A DNA stretch of 64,000 nucleotides from Promerops cafer (taxonomy: Eukaryota; Chordata; Aves; Passeriformes; Nectariniidae), in contig VZSE01002064.1 of assembly GCA_013398275.1 (NCBI GenBank), positions 321,755 to 385,754 of the forward strand, read 5' to 3'. The notes beneath the pieces are model-generated. The model had not been told where the DNA came from, searched no databases, and was given only the letters and a program-made list of their open reading frames with translations. The translations under genes and the position numbers were made by a program. Shown here in pieces: positions 36,060-48,686 of the stretch; position 1 is the first letter of the stretch; each line of letters starts with the position of its first letter.

Positions 36060-36510
36060 AGTAGAGGTTTAGAAGCTTATGATGGCAGTGAACAAGGTGA
36101 GTGGTTATGCAGCAAGTTTCAAACTTTGAACAAGGGGTTACACAACAGATGGGTGACCAAGCTAGAAATTGTTTTTTAAGTAGTTTAGGTTTAACCAGCA
36201 GGAATGAACCTTTGGAATATATCACCACAGGCAGTCATAGATGCAGAAGATGTCATCAGGTTAAAAGAGGTCTGAATAAATACATGGACAACAGATCCAT
36301 AAGCAGACACTAACATTAGTAGGCATGATGCATTCTCAAACATCCCTTATCCAGCAGTTGTGGATGGTGGGAAAATGCAAGAGGAAAGGACTGCAGAGAG
36401 TAGGTAGGGTTGCATGCTGTTCCCAAATAGCATCTGCTGTTGTCACTCTTGGGGAGAATACACTGGATAGGAAAAGAAAATAAAAAAATGTCCTGTTGGA
36501 TTAGACCATT
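36060..36510 (+). mobile_element. Ancient CR1-like LINE 3' end
   Basis: GAACCTTTGGAATATATCACC, then CAGGTTAAAAGAGGTCTG and ATAAATACATGGACAACA, followed by CATAAGCAGACACTAACA, match the conserved 3' UTR-proximal part of old CR1 elements. The segment ends near 36500 with TGTTGGATTAGACCATTG, the degraded terminal phrase. It belongs to the same broad age class as the 34.0-kb copy. Confidence 0.7.
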
Positions 36511-38559
36511 GCTAACACCAGCATCACCTCCTCTATGCTCATCCCGTACTCTGATTTCTACATGCTTGTACCATTTCCAGCACAACAGGGATCTCTCTGT
36601 GCCAAAGGCTCAAGGAATCCAAATAAACTTTAAGAAGGTACACCCAAGGTACTTTAAGAAGGTACACATGCTTGCTGAAGGCCTGATGCAGTTCCTAATT
36701 ATTTGACAACATAATTTGTTCCAATTTTACCTCCTCTTTTAAAAAACAACATTGCCTCTAGAACTTTCAATAATGCATCTATTCTACCAATGAGGCATGT
36801 CTAGTTAGATGTGATTAGAGGCAATAATGCCCTATTAACCTCAGGTTAGACTTAAAAAGGTAAAGCAAATACATCCCAGTGGAAAAACAGTGTTCATTTA
36901 ATAACTTTCCTTTATTTTTCCCTGCTGGAAATCAATACATTGCTATGGTAATTCACCTATTCTATCCTCAAACTATAATAACATACAGATCCAAGGAAAG
37001 AAAATTAGCCTCTACATAAAAGTATAAAATTAGCAGCACGTGTCCTTACTATGATAATCAGAAATACTTAAAGTTGACCTCAAAGCAAAAGTAATTGGGT
37101 TTCTGCTCTTTTGTGTCTCTTAATTACCTCTGGAGGAGATACAAAAAAATTTTGTTTTCTACATTAGAAATGCAGATGTTTTCTGCCTTGGAAGGCTTGA
37201 GATCTAAGACTCCACATAAACCTGGAAGTGACTTGCATAGAAGGGAAGAATTCTTATGGTATTTTGGCCTTGAATGTCACATAAAAACAAATGTACAGAG
37301 CACTAGATTAAATGGTCCTGAGAAAAAGCATAATGCGTGTTTATCACTGAAAACAAGGCAGATGAATCCACGTGCTTGATATCTACAAAAAACAGATGCA
37401 GTTTGGATTCTTTAACCTGGAACATTTATTTTCAGGTAAGCCATGGTACATATCACTCACGTGACAGACAGAGCCCATACAGTTCTTCCACATTATTTTG
37501 GTAGACCTAGCTCCTCCATCTATTCTGCTAACAATGCAAGTTTATTGGGCAAAACCAACACATTTATTTATTTATTAGCCCTTGTCACGAGATTATGGCA
37601 TGTGCAATATACCAAGATTGTTGCTTGGTATACACTCATGAGCACGTTTTCCTAATGAACACATAGCATTCTTCAAGGAAAAGAGAAAATTAAACAAAAC
37701 TGTTACACCCTTTTGAGCAGAGTTGTGTTTTCTGAAAGGATTCACAATTAATCTAGGTATGAATTCATATCCCCTACTTTTTTGTCTATCTAACAAATTT
37801 TGCAGTAGGCATTATTATTCTTGCATTTCTTGATTGGTTGTTATCTAAAAATTTTGTTATTTTCTACTTTATAAAATAGGAAAAAAATCTGTTTTCTAGT
37901 ATTTCCAGTTATCTTGCAAATAATTGTAACATGGTCTCTAGATGCTTACACCAGGGCACATAATACCATCTTAATGCCATTCTTCCATCAGTGACTATTT
38001 CTTGATAAAGACCTGTGGTATGTAACAATATCTATTGAGAAACCTAAGCCTAGATTACCAAATAAAATATTAGCTAATTTCTGCAGATAGTTCTTCCCTA
38101 GGAATAGAAAAAATCCTTTCTTCTCATTCCAAAACCAAGGGAAGAATTAGAACTTTACCCAGTAAAGCATTGTCAATACAAGTTTAACCATAAGTACGAG
38201 TAACATCTTTTAAAACAAATGCTTGAAATTTAACCAAGAACTGAGAAATGTAGGTGTGCTGCTGTTGCAAAATTTCTAAAAAATTTTGTTTCTCTCCCAC
38301 CCTGCTTATGTGTCATTTTCCCATTCTTATTTTAACCTCCAATGAAACAGATTACACAAAGACCAGCAACACCTCCGTGCCGAATCCCTCTCTGGCAGGA
38401 GATTGTTAAAACATTCCCTGAAAGATCTACTGACGTGATGTCCCCTGACTGTCCGAAGGTAACACCATGCCAGCACTGCATCCTTGTGCTGGGGAAAGCT
38501 CCCTGGGAACAATACCTCGGTGCTCGCAGGCAGGAGGCTCTGGGTGACCGTTGAGTGCA
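36511..38559. other. Unique AT-rich sequence
   Basis: A 17-base direct repeat (ACTTTAAGAAGGTACAC) occurs at 36627-36643 and 36651-36667. No gene or transposon recognised. Confidence 0.55.
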
Positions 38560-38960
38560 CCCGGATTTTACAAACTGTCATATGGCGAGATAGTGGTGGG
38601 TTTCAATGCCGGCACCTATTCAGTCAGCGCAGATGAACTAGAATCACCATTTCAGTTATATCATAGCTCCGGGCGAGAACATGTCACCCTCTTTATTTCC
38701 AGCTCGGAACAAGCTGCTTAGGCAGATGCTAACTGTGGTCCTCCCTGCCATGTTCTGTAGAGTGGCCTTTGTCTGGGTTAATTGAGCCCCCACTCCATTT
38801 AATAGGCTGTTGAAGTCTTATTGAAACAGAGCTAGTGCCGCAGGTTAAATACATTGCAGTGCTCTTGTTAATCCCCTCATTAACGGAGCTGTAAAGCTTG
38901 TTGAGAGCTGTGAGTTTGCATATATTATCAGAGAGTTCTTCACTCAAGTGCTATCAATAA
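38560..38960. promoter_or_regulatory. Strong candidate conserved non-coding element
   Basis: The block has non-repetitive texture, several retained CpGs (about 38562, 38587, 38609, 38627, 38671-38674, 38704, 38838, 38884) and a dense set of developmental-factor-like sites: TTAATTGA near 38778, TTAATCCCC (K50 homeodomain/OTX-PITX type) near 38868 and TTTGCATA (POU-octamer-like) near 38915. No repeat family and no long open frame fits. This is the texture I associate with vertebrate enhancers near developmental genes in gene deserts. Conservation has not been tested. Confidence 0.4.
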
Positions 38961-40321
38961 AATGACAAAGCCAGTTTGCAAATAGTGAAATCAACAGTGA
39001 CACAAAGCTAGATACCTTAAAAAAATAAACAAGTTAATAACTGATAAATCTAATTTTCACACTTGGGGGATAAAAAAAACAGGTTGAAAAATCTCCTTTT
39101 TTTTTATTGGATGAATTTAAAACATGAATTATACCAACTCAATTACTTTCCTTGAGCAAGAGAACAAGCAAGAAAAACACCACTTCTTCAACAGGGGCTT
39201 CTGGCAGTGGTTTGGCTGTGGCTGTTTAGAAGTAATGTAATGAGCCATGCACAGACTAGCTGCACTTAGCAAACTCAAAGAAAACAAATGAACTCATAAT
39301 ACAAAATAAGAAGTGAACTTAGATATAAAATACAATGGAGCATACTGAGAAAAACCTCATATGGTCTCCAAAGGAAAAGGAAGCCAAGCAGGCCCTGGAA
39401 AAAAGAAGTTAAGAGGAGCATTTAGCATATCAGGGCTCTCTCACACCTTCCAGGAGGGGGAACAGGAGAAAGGACTCCCCCAACACATGCACAGAAGGAT
39501 ATGTCTGACTGATGAACAACAAAGAAATAGGACTGCATGGATAATGTTCACTAGAAAACAGGAGAAGAACTCTGAGCAGGTGAGGCAGCTGGTAAAAGCA
39601 GGTGAGAGCAGAACCAAGCTATGGTGCTGATGTTGATCTGAAGCAACAATCTTCCTTGTTCTAAGGAAGACAGAACTACCTGAAAATATATTGTCATGTC
39701 TATCCATCTTTTATCTTTTATCTGCATTGGAGGCATGATCCTTGGCAGATCAGAATTCCATAGAGAAGCCTGTAAGTAAAAGCAATGACTAACAGCATTG
39801 AAAAGGAACCGTTGTAGTTACAATATTGTTTTAGTGCCGTTCAACTTTCTGTCTCTGATCAATGAATATATTTTAGAAAAGCCCAGTAGGGGAATTTCAG
39901 AAACTTGACAGCAATAGCCAAGGCCTTTACAGATACTTTCAGAAATTATTTTTCTAACACATAACATGAATGCCTCTGTTTGCCCCTGATTTTCCACTTC
40001 TTGTTCTGACTCACTGGCCTATAAGAAAACCTGATTTGCATTCTTTTCTTAACAGTCTCACCTATACAAATAGCTGTAATTCTGATCAGGATATTCTTTA
40101 AAACCCTGGAATAAAGTATAGGCAATATTTGCCCATCCATGCTAAGAGTTTACCCTCTCCATGCACACCAGTGATTGGACTGGATGATGACTTTATTATA
40201 GGCAACTCTTCATGGTATAATGAGAACTGTGTTTTCTTGGACAGTTTCACAACTTAATCCTGAATGCTTTCTTCTGGGTATGAATATTATGCCATTTCTT
40301 TTCTACTGTGGTTTGATGTTC

Positions 40322-40326
<5 letters not shown>
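38961..40326. other. Unique non-coding sequence
   Basis: No gene or repeat recognised. Overlapping frames on opposite strands at 39361-39736 have no domain that I recognise. Confidence 0.5.
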
Positions 40327-40352
<26 letters not shown>

Positions 40353-40353
40353 T
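40327..40353 (+). repeat. Poly(T) tract of 27
   Basis: An uninterrupted homopolymer of T, with a shorter T-run at 40387-40395. It could be the poly(A) tail of a minus-strand retrocopy, but I recognise no retrocopy to its left or right. Confidence 0.95.
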
Positions 40354-40535
40354 CCAAACAACCAGAAAGAGGTGTTTTGGGGTTGTTTTTTTTTTCTCTT
40401 TCTCTACCTGTATGCACCATGTCTATAAACTGTATACAACCTGATGTAGATGCAGAATATTTCTTTTCCAAATCACCATGTTGCTATATTTGCACAACAA
40501 AAAATTCTGAGAAAAACTGGACACGAGATGAAAAT

Positions 40536-41085
40536 GTGCACCTACAGCCCAGAAAACCAATTGCATCCTGAGCTGCATCCAAAGGTGGCCAAGAAGTCTA
40601 GTGAGGTGATTTTCCCTCTGTGCTCTGCTCTCATGAGACCTCACCTGCATCCACCTCTAGTGTCCCCAGCACAGGAATGTCATCGACCTGTTGGAGAGAG
40701 TCCCAGAGCATGGCCATGGAAATGGCCAGAGGGCTGTGAGGAAGGCTCAGAGAGCTGAGTTTGTTCCACCTGAAGAAGAGGTGGCTCTGGAGAGACCTTA
40801 TCATGATCTTTCAATATATAAAGGGGGCTTGTAAGAAAGTTGGACAAGGGCATGTAGTGCTCGGTCAAGGAGCACTAGTTTAAAGAAGCTAGATTTAGAT
40901 TGGCCATAAGGAATAAATATTTTACAATGAGGGTGGTAAGACACTGGAGAAGGTTGATGATAGAAACTATGGATGCTCCATGCTTGCAAGTATTCAAGGT
41001 CAGGCTGAACTGGGCTTTAAAGCAGCAGGGAGTTGGATTAGATGATCTTTAAAGGTTTCTTCACACTCAACCATTCTTTGATTCT
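40536..41085 (+). mobile_element. CR1 LINE, 5'-truncated, intermediate age
   Basis: GCATCCTGAGCTGCATCCAA, then CTCATGAGACCTCACCTGCA, then AAGAAGAGGTGGCTCTGGAG, and the 3' phrases GTATTCAAGGTCAGGCTGAA and TTGGATTAGATGATCTTTA, ending in AACCATTCTTTGATTCT, follow the CR1 ORF2 end and 3' UTR in order. About 550 bases remain of a roughly 4.5-kb element. Substitutions and small indels are more frequent than in the 61-kb copy, so it is older. ORF2 frames are broken. Confidence 0.92.
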
Positions 41086-41548
41086 AGAGGAATAATGTAA
41101 AATTGGCAAAAGCTAGTCCTTTCATCTTATCTTATCTTTTTTTTTGGTAGTATTTATACTTTAATAGTAGTAACAAATGGTAAATTTGTCCAGTGCAATT
41201 GGCTTTATGTTCAAGTTTAGTTGCTGTCATCATGGTTTTTTTTTATCACATCTTAAAATTTAATCAACCTGAAGCAATTATGACTCTCTTGAGAGCAATA
41301 ATAGGTAACATAAATACCTTATGTCCCCTGTTACCAAGGTATCATAAGCCAGTTTTTAACATCAAGTATGTAATGCTTATATGTTGCATATATCACTTTT
41401 TTCAGTTAGAAACCATGTTGAGAAAAAAGGTGGCCACAGTCAGGTAGCTGAACACAGTGCTTGAGAGTTGGCAAGTCTACAAGTCTTGCAACAAATGATG
41501 TTAGGTTTTGTGAGTCTATCCACTCTTCAACATGAATTTTATTAATTA
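41086..41548. other. Unique non-coding sequence
   Basis: AT-rich with no recognised element. It directly precedes the perfect hairpin at 41549. Confidence 0.5.
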
Positions 41549-41578
41549 TTTGGATGTTAAAGATATTTAACATCCAAA
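41549..41578. repeat. Perfect 13-bp hairpin with 4-base loop
   Basis: Arms at 41549-41561 (TTTGGATGTTAAA) and 41566-41578 (TTTAACATCCAAA) are fully complementary around a GATA loop. There is no T-run terminator context and no gene beside it. It may be a cruciform-prone site, a palindromic insertion footprint, or chance. Confidence 0.85.
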
Positions 41579-43834
41579 CCAGAATGATTGTTTCTTACTG
41601 GTTGAATCACCATTCACCTAACTGCAGGCAGTGCTAATAACAGCTTCAGCTTGGCTTACTCCAAGAACTTACTGCTTGCCTGGCCATGCTGGAGTCTTAC
41701 TGTCATTTATATGCTTTACTAAGCTTAAGCAGCATAAAATGTCTGTATGCCCACACTCCTGCATAGACTACAGAACAAGCAGCAGGCTGTCATTGAAAAC
41801 TACATTAGTCCCTTAAGCATTTCTGTGAGGCTGCAGTCAAGAGGATTTACTACATGAACAGAAGACTCATAGTAACCCACAGGATCTCTGCAGTGTTTTC
41901 CACAGCAAAAGGTATTCCTCTTCGGTACAGGTCAGCCCAACCAATTGTTTTTCACTCGACTTAGCAAAATGCATTTTGAAATTTTCTTTCCTATATTTTT
42001 TCATTATTCATATAAATGAAAATATTAATATACCCTTCTCTCCATTCTCGAGGTCATCTGTAAAATTAAAAAAAACTAAAAGGAAAGGATGACGTAGGTG
42101 TAGAAAAGGATCCTTCATTACCTGGCATAGTGGATGTGAATTGCCAGTTTCCATTTCAATTTATACAACTGCTGTCAGCAGAAGGAACTCCCTTCCTTTC
42201 CACGAAAAGTACACCGTTTAATAGTGTTTCTATTAATAATTAAAGCTTTTGGGTTGCAGCAAGTGATTCCCAGAACACTCGCCAGAACTTGCATTTCTTG
42301 ATCAAAATGAGACTGTTGGTGAGTGTAAGGCAACAATTTTCAACGGAATTTCCTTTACTTCCTCCTCCTATTTCCCTCTCAGGAAAATATTCCACCAGAA
42401 ACATTTTTCACTGGCTCTTTCAAATATTGAGCTTGTAGGCAGGCAGTGGCTGAATAAATATAATACTGCTAGCATGGGTCCAATGAATAACTGTCCATCT
42501 GTACAAAGCTTGCTTTGCTCCCCATGGATCTAAAATGGCACCTGTTAAACAACACACAGATGGGTCTTATGTTTGCCAGTTGATCTAAATAGGGATAGTT
42601 GTCTTATTGATGGTGATCCTTGGCTGGCCATAATGCTCAAAAAAACAAGGAAAATTTTGGCATAGGAACACTATTAATATACTTTAAAAAAATCTGTTTA
42701 GATAGATTTGAGAAAAATGGCTTTTTATTTAATTTTTCCTCGCTATTAGGCAAAAACCCCAGTGCTTTATCTGAAGAGGTGAATATGTAGCATTAATCAA
42801 TAACTCAGCTTGTGAGTATTTCAGAAAAATCTCTTCAACCAGCATCTTCCCTCTGAGGCTACAACAAGCAAAAGAACATTGTCTGTTTGACTTTATCTAA
42901 CCTACATTGCCTTTCTGGTCTAGAGAAGCCCATGTGATATGATATCCCTTCAGTGTTGTGTTCTACTGTCATACACCAATGCTTTAGTGCTCAGAGTCTA
43001 CTCACTCACCCAGCTAACATCCAGCCTTCCACTACACACAGTTTCCATAATCTTACAGCACGCAAACATTATCGTCTCAACTCAGTGTTGTACTTCAGCT
43101 AAGCAACAGGGATTTGGAGGCCATGGTAACATGTTCCCTTTTTCTCTCAGTCAGTCAAGAGGAACCTTTACTGGGAAGAACCTGATTGACAGAAAAATAA
43201 ATTATTTATTTATTCCACAGATTTTTAGTGTAAACCTTTACGAGTCTTTGCTGAATTTCTCATGTAGCTTGCAGGGAGTAAACTTTCACAGTAATAGCGT
43301 AGGACACCAGTTTCACATAACCTCCCTGCCTCTCAGTACCAACCCTTATCTCTTCCTACCAAAATGTCTCCTAAACACTAACATCCTCACTTGCTTGCAA
43401 GGGGGGAAGTTGCCTTCCACACCTGGGTTAAGCATATGCTGAATTGTGCTAATAATCTTTGTAAAAGATGGGTATTTTTGATAAGTTTGTTGGTTTGTTT
43501 GTTTGTTTTGAGATTGCTGTAGCTTTTATTTCTATACATAGTTGAAGAAAGAGACTTGGTTTAGAGAACATTCAAACATAAAATCAAGAGAATTAGGAGT
43601 ACCTTCCTGTGTAGCCTGGAGTTTCATTTGTGGATGAGCCATTGTCCCTTCATAGCTTGAGAGGGTTTTGGCCATTTTTGAAGATACATGGTTAGAGGAG
43701 TGCTCCAAATTATTTTTGAATGCTCTTCAGGAACACTACCTAAACTGCAGCCATGTTACAATGAGTTGCAAACAGTTGCTTTTGCACATTAGAAAGAGAA
43801 GAATTTCCAGGTTGTACAAAAGTTACATATACAA
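41579..43834. other. Unique sequence, including the window's longest open frame
   Basis: The plus frame 42939-43442 is open for 167 codons but lacks a recognisable domain, splice context or compositional bias. A patch at about 42110-42330 has a few enhancer-like words (ATTAATAATTAAAGC near 42232). A (GTTT)n run lies at 43485-43510. Confidence 0.5.
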
Positions 43835-43882
43835 GGAAGGAAGGAAGGAAGGAAGGAAGGAAGGAAGGAAGGAAGGAAGGAA

Positions 43883-43940
<58 letters not shown>

Positions 43941-43941
43941 A
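43835..43941 (+). repeat. (GGAA)n then (GAAA)n microsatellite
   Basis: About 13 GGAA units to 43886 switch cleanly into about 14 GAAA units to 43941. The clean border suggests that the second array arose from a mutated unit of the first. GGAA arrays are also potential ETS-factor platforms. The Lys/Glu-rich and Phe/Ser/Leu-rich frames across it are artefacts. Confidence 0.97.
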
Positions 43942-44610
43942 CAGCAATATTTATGTTCAAATGAACTTGAAAACACAGATGTAAAATTAAAGTTATTTCA
44001 GCACCTTTGCCCCTACAGAGGGAAAATAATTCAGTGAACTTTTCAGAACATTAGAACACCAGTCTCTGCTAAGCTCTTTCCCTCAAGGAAAAAATGTCCT
44101 GATGACATTGACTGCATGTAGACTGCAGTTTTTAAGAAAGCCTTAAGAGTGATTTAAACAGTTACTTCCCCATGCTTGGGTGTTGTATACCCCATGGGCA
44201 CTTTGAAATTCCCATGCATGATGATGGATGAATTCAGCTAGACAGTCTTCTGGATTGTTTTCCTTCTAAAAACATTTGAATTATCTCAGACAACTCAACT
44301 GAGAAATGTTTCTAAAACTACAAATTTCTTTTAATGTCTTTTCCCTAAAAAGCTTAAAGAAGGAAATCCACAAGTTAGGTTTAGTAATCCACAATTTTGA
44401 TTTTCTGGTATAAACTCCTCAAGATCAATCAGAAATGGAGAAGGGAAACTCACAAGGACAGTCATCCACTAACACTGTAACCTTGGATCAGAGATGAGCT
44501 ATCTGCTAATATACTGAGCACTCAGACCAAGAATCCCTTGTTAGTTATCCCTCTCCATGAAACCAGCAAAGAGATTTATTTGACTAAACATTGAAAAAAG
44601 AACAGCCAGA
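43942..44610. other. Unique spacer between two tetranucleotide arrays
   Basis: About 670 bases of ordinary AT-rich sequence with nothing recognised. Confidence 0.6.
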
Positions 44611-44718
<108 letters not shown>

Positions 44719-47084
44719 CATGAAGGAAAGTGAATTAATGAAGTACCAGGTCTTCACTTTTGATATGCTAGTTGTTGGCTCTGTAATGAAATGTGTGTTG
44801 ACCACTTGTACAGGAGGAGCTCACTGCAAATAATTTGTCTTGTCATATACTGTGGAAGCCACAAAATTATACATATTAGCTATAATGCATGAAAACAGGG
44901 ACGACAAAGTTTTAACTGTTCCTAGCCAGGTACTGCTCCAGACCTGAGCACCCAGCAGAGCCTGTTGCATCAGCTCAGCACAGAAGATGACAAGGCCTTG
45001 ACTGTTCGTGTCTCTGTTTCACTTGACCAAACATGTTAATAGAGCTAATGCCATCCCATTTTCTCACTTTGGTTCTAAAGAAGGTGACCAGACAACGAGT
45101 GTGAGGTCATTTTGGAAAAAGGAGGACTGGTGAGGTAAGGGTCATTGAAGAGGCAAGGTGCAAGAGTTCAGGATCTTGCCTCCTGGGAAAACTGAAGTTT
45201 GCACTCTGATTTCTACATTTTTACAAAATCCTTGTCATAAATTATATCTCCACCTTTTTAGCCCATTTATCTTCTTTGCTAGAGTTCATCTCTCCCTAGT
45301 TCCTAGGGAGGAGTTCAGCATCCGGAAAAGAACATGCAGTTATGGTTAGAGAATCGTAGGTAGAACACGTCACCATTATGGCCCATAATTGTCACATATA
45401 ATTGCAGTGTCCTCTTCAGAGCTAAGTTCACTTTCTTCCGTGGAACAGAGATGCCCAAATTTGCTGTAACTTGCTACTGTAACTGCTAACAGCTGCAAAG
45501 CAAAGAGCTGCTGCTGCAGCTGGCCAGCCCTAGGGGACAGTGTCATGAGCTGTGCTTCTATGTTCCTAGACAGAAGATGCAATTAGAGTTCTGTGGGAGC
45601 TGTCACAGGAGTGGCCTCTCTGACAGGATCTCCAGGAGGATGAATCTACTTATTCTAGAATCACTTTTTGACAGCAGATTTGTCTCTGCTCATAATTAAC
45701 CATCAGATCAAATCACACAAAGCTCAATGATCCCCAACTGTCTGCAACAAATTCTTCCTAGTTTTACTCCTTGTTTAGCTAACTGCATGTTCCCAACACC
45801 TTTGCTCATTCTGAGCTCTGGTATATCTAGGTGTGTCCAGAGAGAAAAGAAAGCTCTACGCGCTTGTTTCCAGATGTAGTGGAAAAGTCAAGTTAGATCC
45901 TTCCACTGTAATAAGAAGCGTATTTGTTTTATCTAAAAGGGGCAGACTGGGTCAGGATATGCATCCAGTAGTCTCTGCTCTAAATCTAAAACAATCTAGC
46001 AGAGAAGGGAAGACTTCTGAATGCAGCCATCATCCCCCATGTGCAAATACTCACCATCCCAGGAGCAGCAGAGTAAGACTGGCCATTTTGTGAGAGTGCC
46101 AAAAAGACAGAAGGCCATCTGGTGCTATAGACTAATCTAAAAGCAATGAAGTCAATACAGCCTGGTTAGTATACAGTACATAAGGCTCCCTTACAGGCAG
46201 ATTAGTCCTTGTCCCTGTAGTCAAGAGAGACTGGACATTACATTATCTGCACTAGAGAAGCAAACACTGACAAGCTGCAAGAGACAAGCTGGCAACAGGG
46301 CCTTCAGAAAGACCAGAGAGTAGGAAGCAGATCACAGATTTGTTTAGGATTAAGAATTTTGGGAAAGAAAGTGGCTGAATGTATTGCACCCAGGTGCAAA
46401 TCATTGTGTGTAAATTCCTGCCTATCATAACATTAAACATGTTACCATTTGTACAGGTAGTTCGGAAAAGCATAAAGTTGTTATGAAGATAATATGGTAA
46501 GAAGGGGAGTAAACTGTGAGATTCAAATCAAGAGAGTAAAAGGTGAGTGCTAACACATGCAGTCACACCAGCATAACCCAATGTCTCAGTGGTCAGTTGT
46601 GTTCATTGCATTAAATGTGATAGTACCATGTGCTAATGCAAACACTCAGTACTGAAAGACAGGACATTTATAGACACAATTTTTTACTGTCCTGAGTGGG
46701 AGAGCAGGATTGACTGCCATACTTGAGGGCTGAGGGACAGTCAGTGTTGCACAAGCAGTTAGATGAAAGAGTGGGCGGTTGTTCAGTGACTTCCAGACCA
46801 ATAGTTTGCTTTCAATAACTGGTAAATTTTTGGCATTGGTGCCTTTAAAATACTTAGAATAAAATGAGATCTATAGATTGTGAGGTCTGCAAAGAAGCTA
46901 ATTTGTAAAATTCCTTTAAATGAGTCAGTAGTATGGCAGGTGAAAGGGAGGGCTGACATAAATTATGAAGTTCTCTGGTCCTTTGGTCCTTAGCTACAGA
47001 AGCTAAATGGGCAAAGTGGAGAAGGCAGAGGACACAAAGTAGTCGCACAGATCAAAAATACTGAAGTAATGAGAAACAAAAAGA
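44719..47084. other. Unique non-coding sequence
   Basis: No recognised gene or transposon until the ancient CR1 at about 47.1 kb, whose 5' limit is uncertain and may reach back to about 46.85 kb. Confidence 0.5.
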
Positions 47085-47505
47085 AAGAAAGATGGTTGCT
47101 GTGGCATGAGGTTATCTGTGGTGTGCCACAAGGTTCCATCTCAGGGCATCTGTTGTTTATCAACTATCTGGAAAGTGTTTTGCTGACATTCCAAAACTAT
47201 TCAAGTAGATGCAGACCAGAGAAACTGTGAAAAACTTTGAATGTCTTAAGCAAGTTGAGTGAATAGAAAACATGATGGCAGATGAAATCAAATTCTGGCA
47301 AGCCTCTTTGGAACACTTTAAAGGAAATCACTGGAACTGCTCACTTTACGGGGTTCTAAACTGACTGTACCTCAGAAAAAGACTCAACAAACACTGTACT
47401 AGATCAAAAAAGACCATTATTCATGAAGAAACAGTAGTGGAAAAATCAAGCAGTTAGTGGGCTATGCATAAAATACAATGGTAATAGAACAGAAATAAAA
47501 TTATT
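47085..47505 (+). mobile_element. Ancient CR1-like LINE, ORF2 fragment
   Basis: GGTGTGCCACAAGGTTCC corresponds to the reverse-transcriptase motif read as GVPQGS. It is followed by CATGATGGCAGATGAAATCAA and CTGTACCTCAGAAAAAGACTC, phrases in the right order for the C-terminal part of old CR1 ORF2. All frames are broken. Similarity is low but collinear. Confidence 0.55.
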
Positions 47506-48137
47506 TATGTCTATGTATTGCAATTTAGTTAGCTAAAAAATCTCTTGTCATCCGGAACACTGCACAATTTTAATTACCTTTATCAAAAAGGTGACAGAAG
47601 AATTAACTGAGATAAAAAGGTAGTAGAAACACACTGACAGACTCTCCTGTGTTTGCCTTAGACAGAAGGCAATTAAGTGGGAGCACACAAAAAGAATCAC
47701 AGTAACAAATAACATGTTCTCAGTACAAGAACAAGGGAGCATCCACTGAAATGGAAATTTAGTGGCAATTTCAGAGCAGCAATATGAAAATCTTTCACAC
47801 AAAGCAAAATTATATATAATTATAATGTTAAATATTACACAACAGATAATTTCAACAACCAGCAATTATAGCTTTTGGAAGCACACCCTTCTACACAGTC
47901 AACCAACTCCCTGGCAATATAGTGCCAGACTTCCTGCAGTTTCTTTGACATACCTAGTACTAGCTACTGCTCAAGCTAGGACAATACACCTTAGATCTGA
48001 TTTATTCTGGACACTACTATGAGTAAGTAATTACTGGAATAAAAATTATTAGTACTGTATATAGTCCATATTGACATTGGAGCTATCTGTTGAATGACTT
48101 TATTTCAAAATTTCGCTGCTTGATCTGTTTCCACAGT
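47506..48137. other. Unique AT-rich sequence
   Basis: No element recognised. Its right edge is the LTR boundary. Confidence 0.55.
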
Positions 48138-48686
48138 TGTGGTTTTAACCCCAGCTGGCAACTCAGCGCTATGCAGCTTCTCACTCACAAGCCCCACCTC
48201 AGTGGAAAAACCCATGGGTTAAGAACAGTTTAATAATGACATAAAGTAAAATATAATAGCAACTACAACAATAATAATGAAGAAAGGGGGGGAAAAAGGA
48301 ATAAACCACAAGAAAAAAAAGTTCTGCACACTACAGTTGCTCACCATCCACTGATCAATGCCCAGCTTGTCCCCAAGCAGAAACTGGCACCTCCTGACCA
48401 TTTCCCCACAGTTTATATACTGGGTATGGTGTTCTGTATTATGGAATATCCATTTGTCCAATGCAGGTCAGCTGTCATGGCTATGCTCCTTCCCAGTTTG
48501 TTGTGCAGATCATTGCTGACCGTGCATGGAAAACCGAAAAGCCCTTGAATTAGGGTAAACATTACTTAGCAAAGACTAAAACATCAGTGTGCTGTCAACA
48601 TTATTCTCATACTAAATCCAAAACACAACAATGTACCAGCTACCAGGAAGAAAATTAACTCCATCCCATCTGAAACTAAGGTACCA
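48138..48686 (-). mobile_element. Solo LTR of an avian endogenous retrovirus
   Basis: Read on the minus strand, the element has the conserved start region with GATGGGATGGAGTTAATTTT, a TATA box (GTATATAAAC at 48411-48420) and an ATTAAA polyadenylation-like signal (48229-48234). It ends in the CCCCAGCTGG/GGTTAAAACCAC region near TG/CA boundaries. This matches an LTR type abundant in songbird and other avian genomes (I believe an ERVK- or ERVL-class family, not settled). No gag, pol or env sequence adjoins either side, so it is a solo LTR left by recombination. Many substitutions and the absence of a clear target duplication suggest an old insertion. Confidence 0.85.

Noticed and set aside
42939..43442. 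Longest open frame in the window (167 codons, plus strand)
   Set aside because: No domain, no signal or repeat pattern, no promoter or splice context. A frame of this length is expected occasionally by chance in 64 kb.
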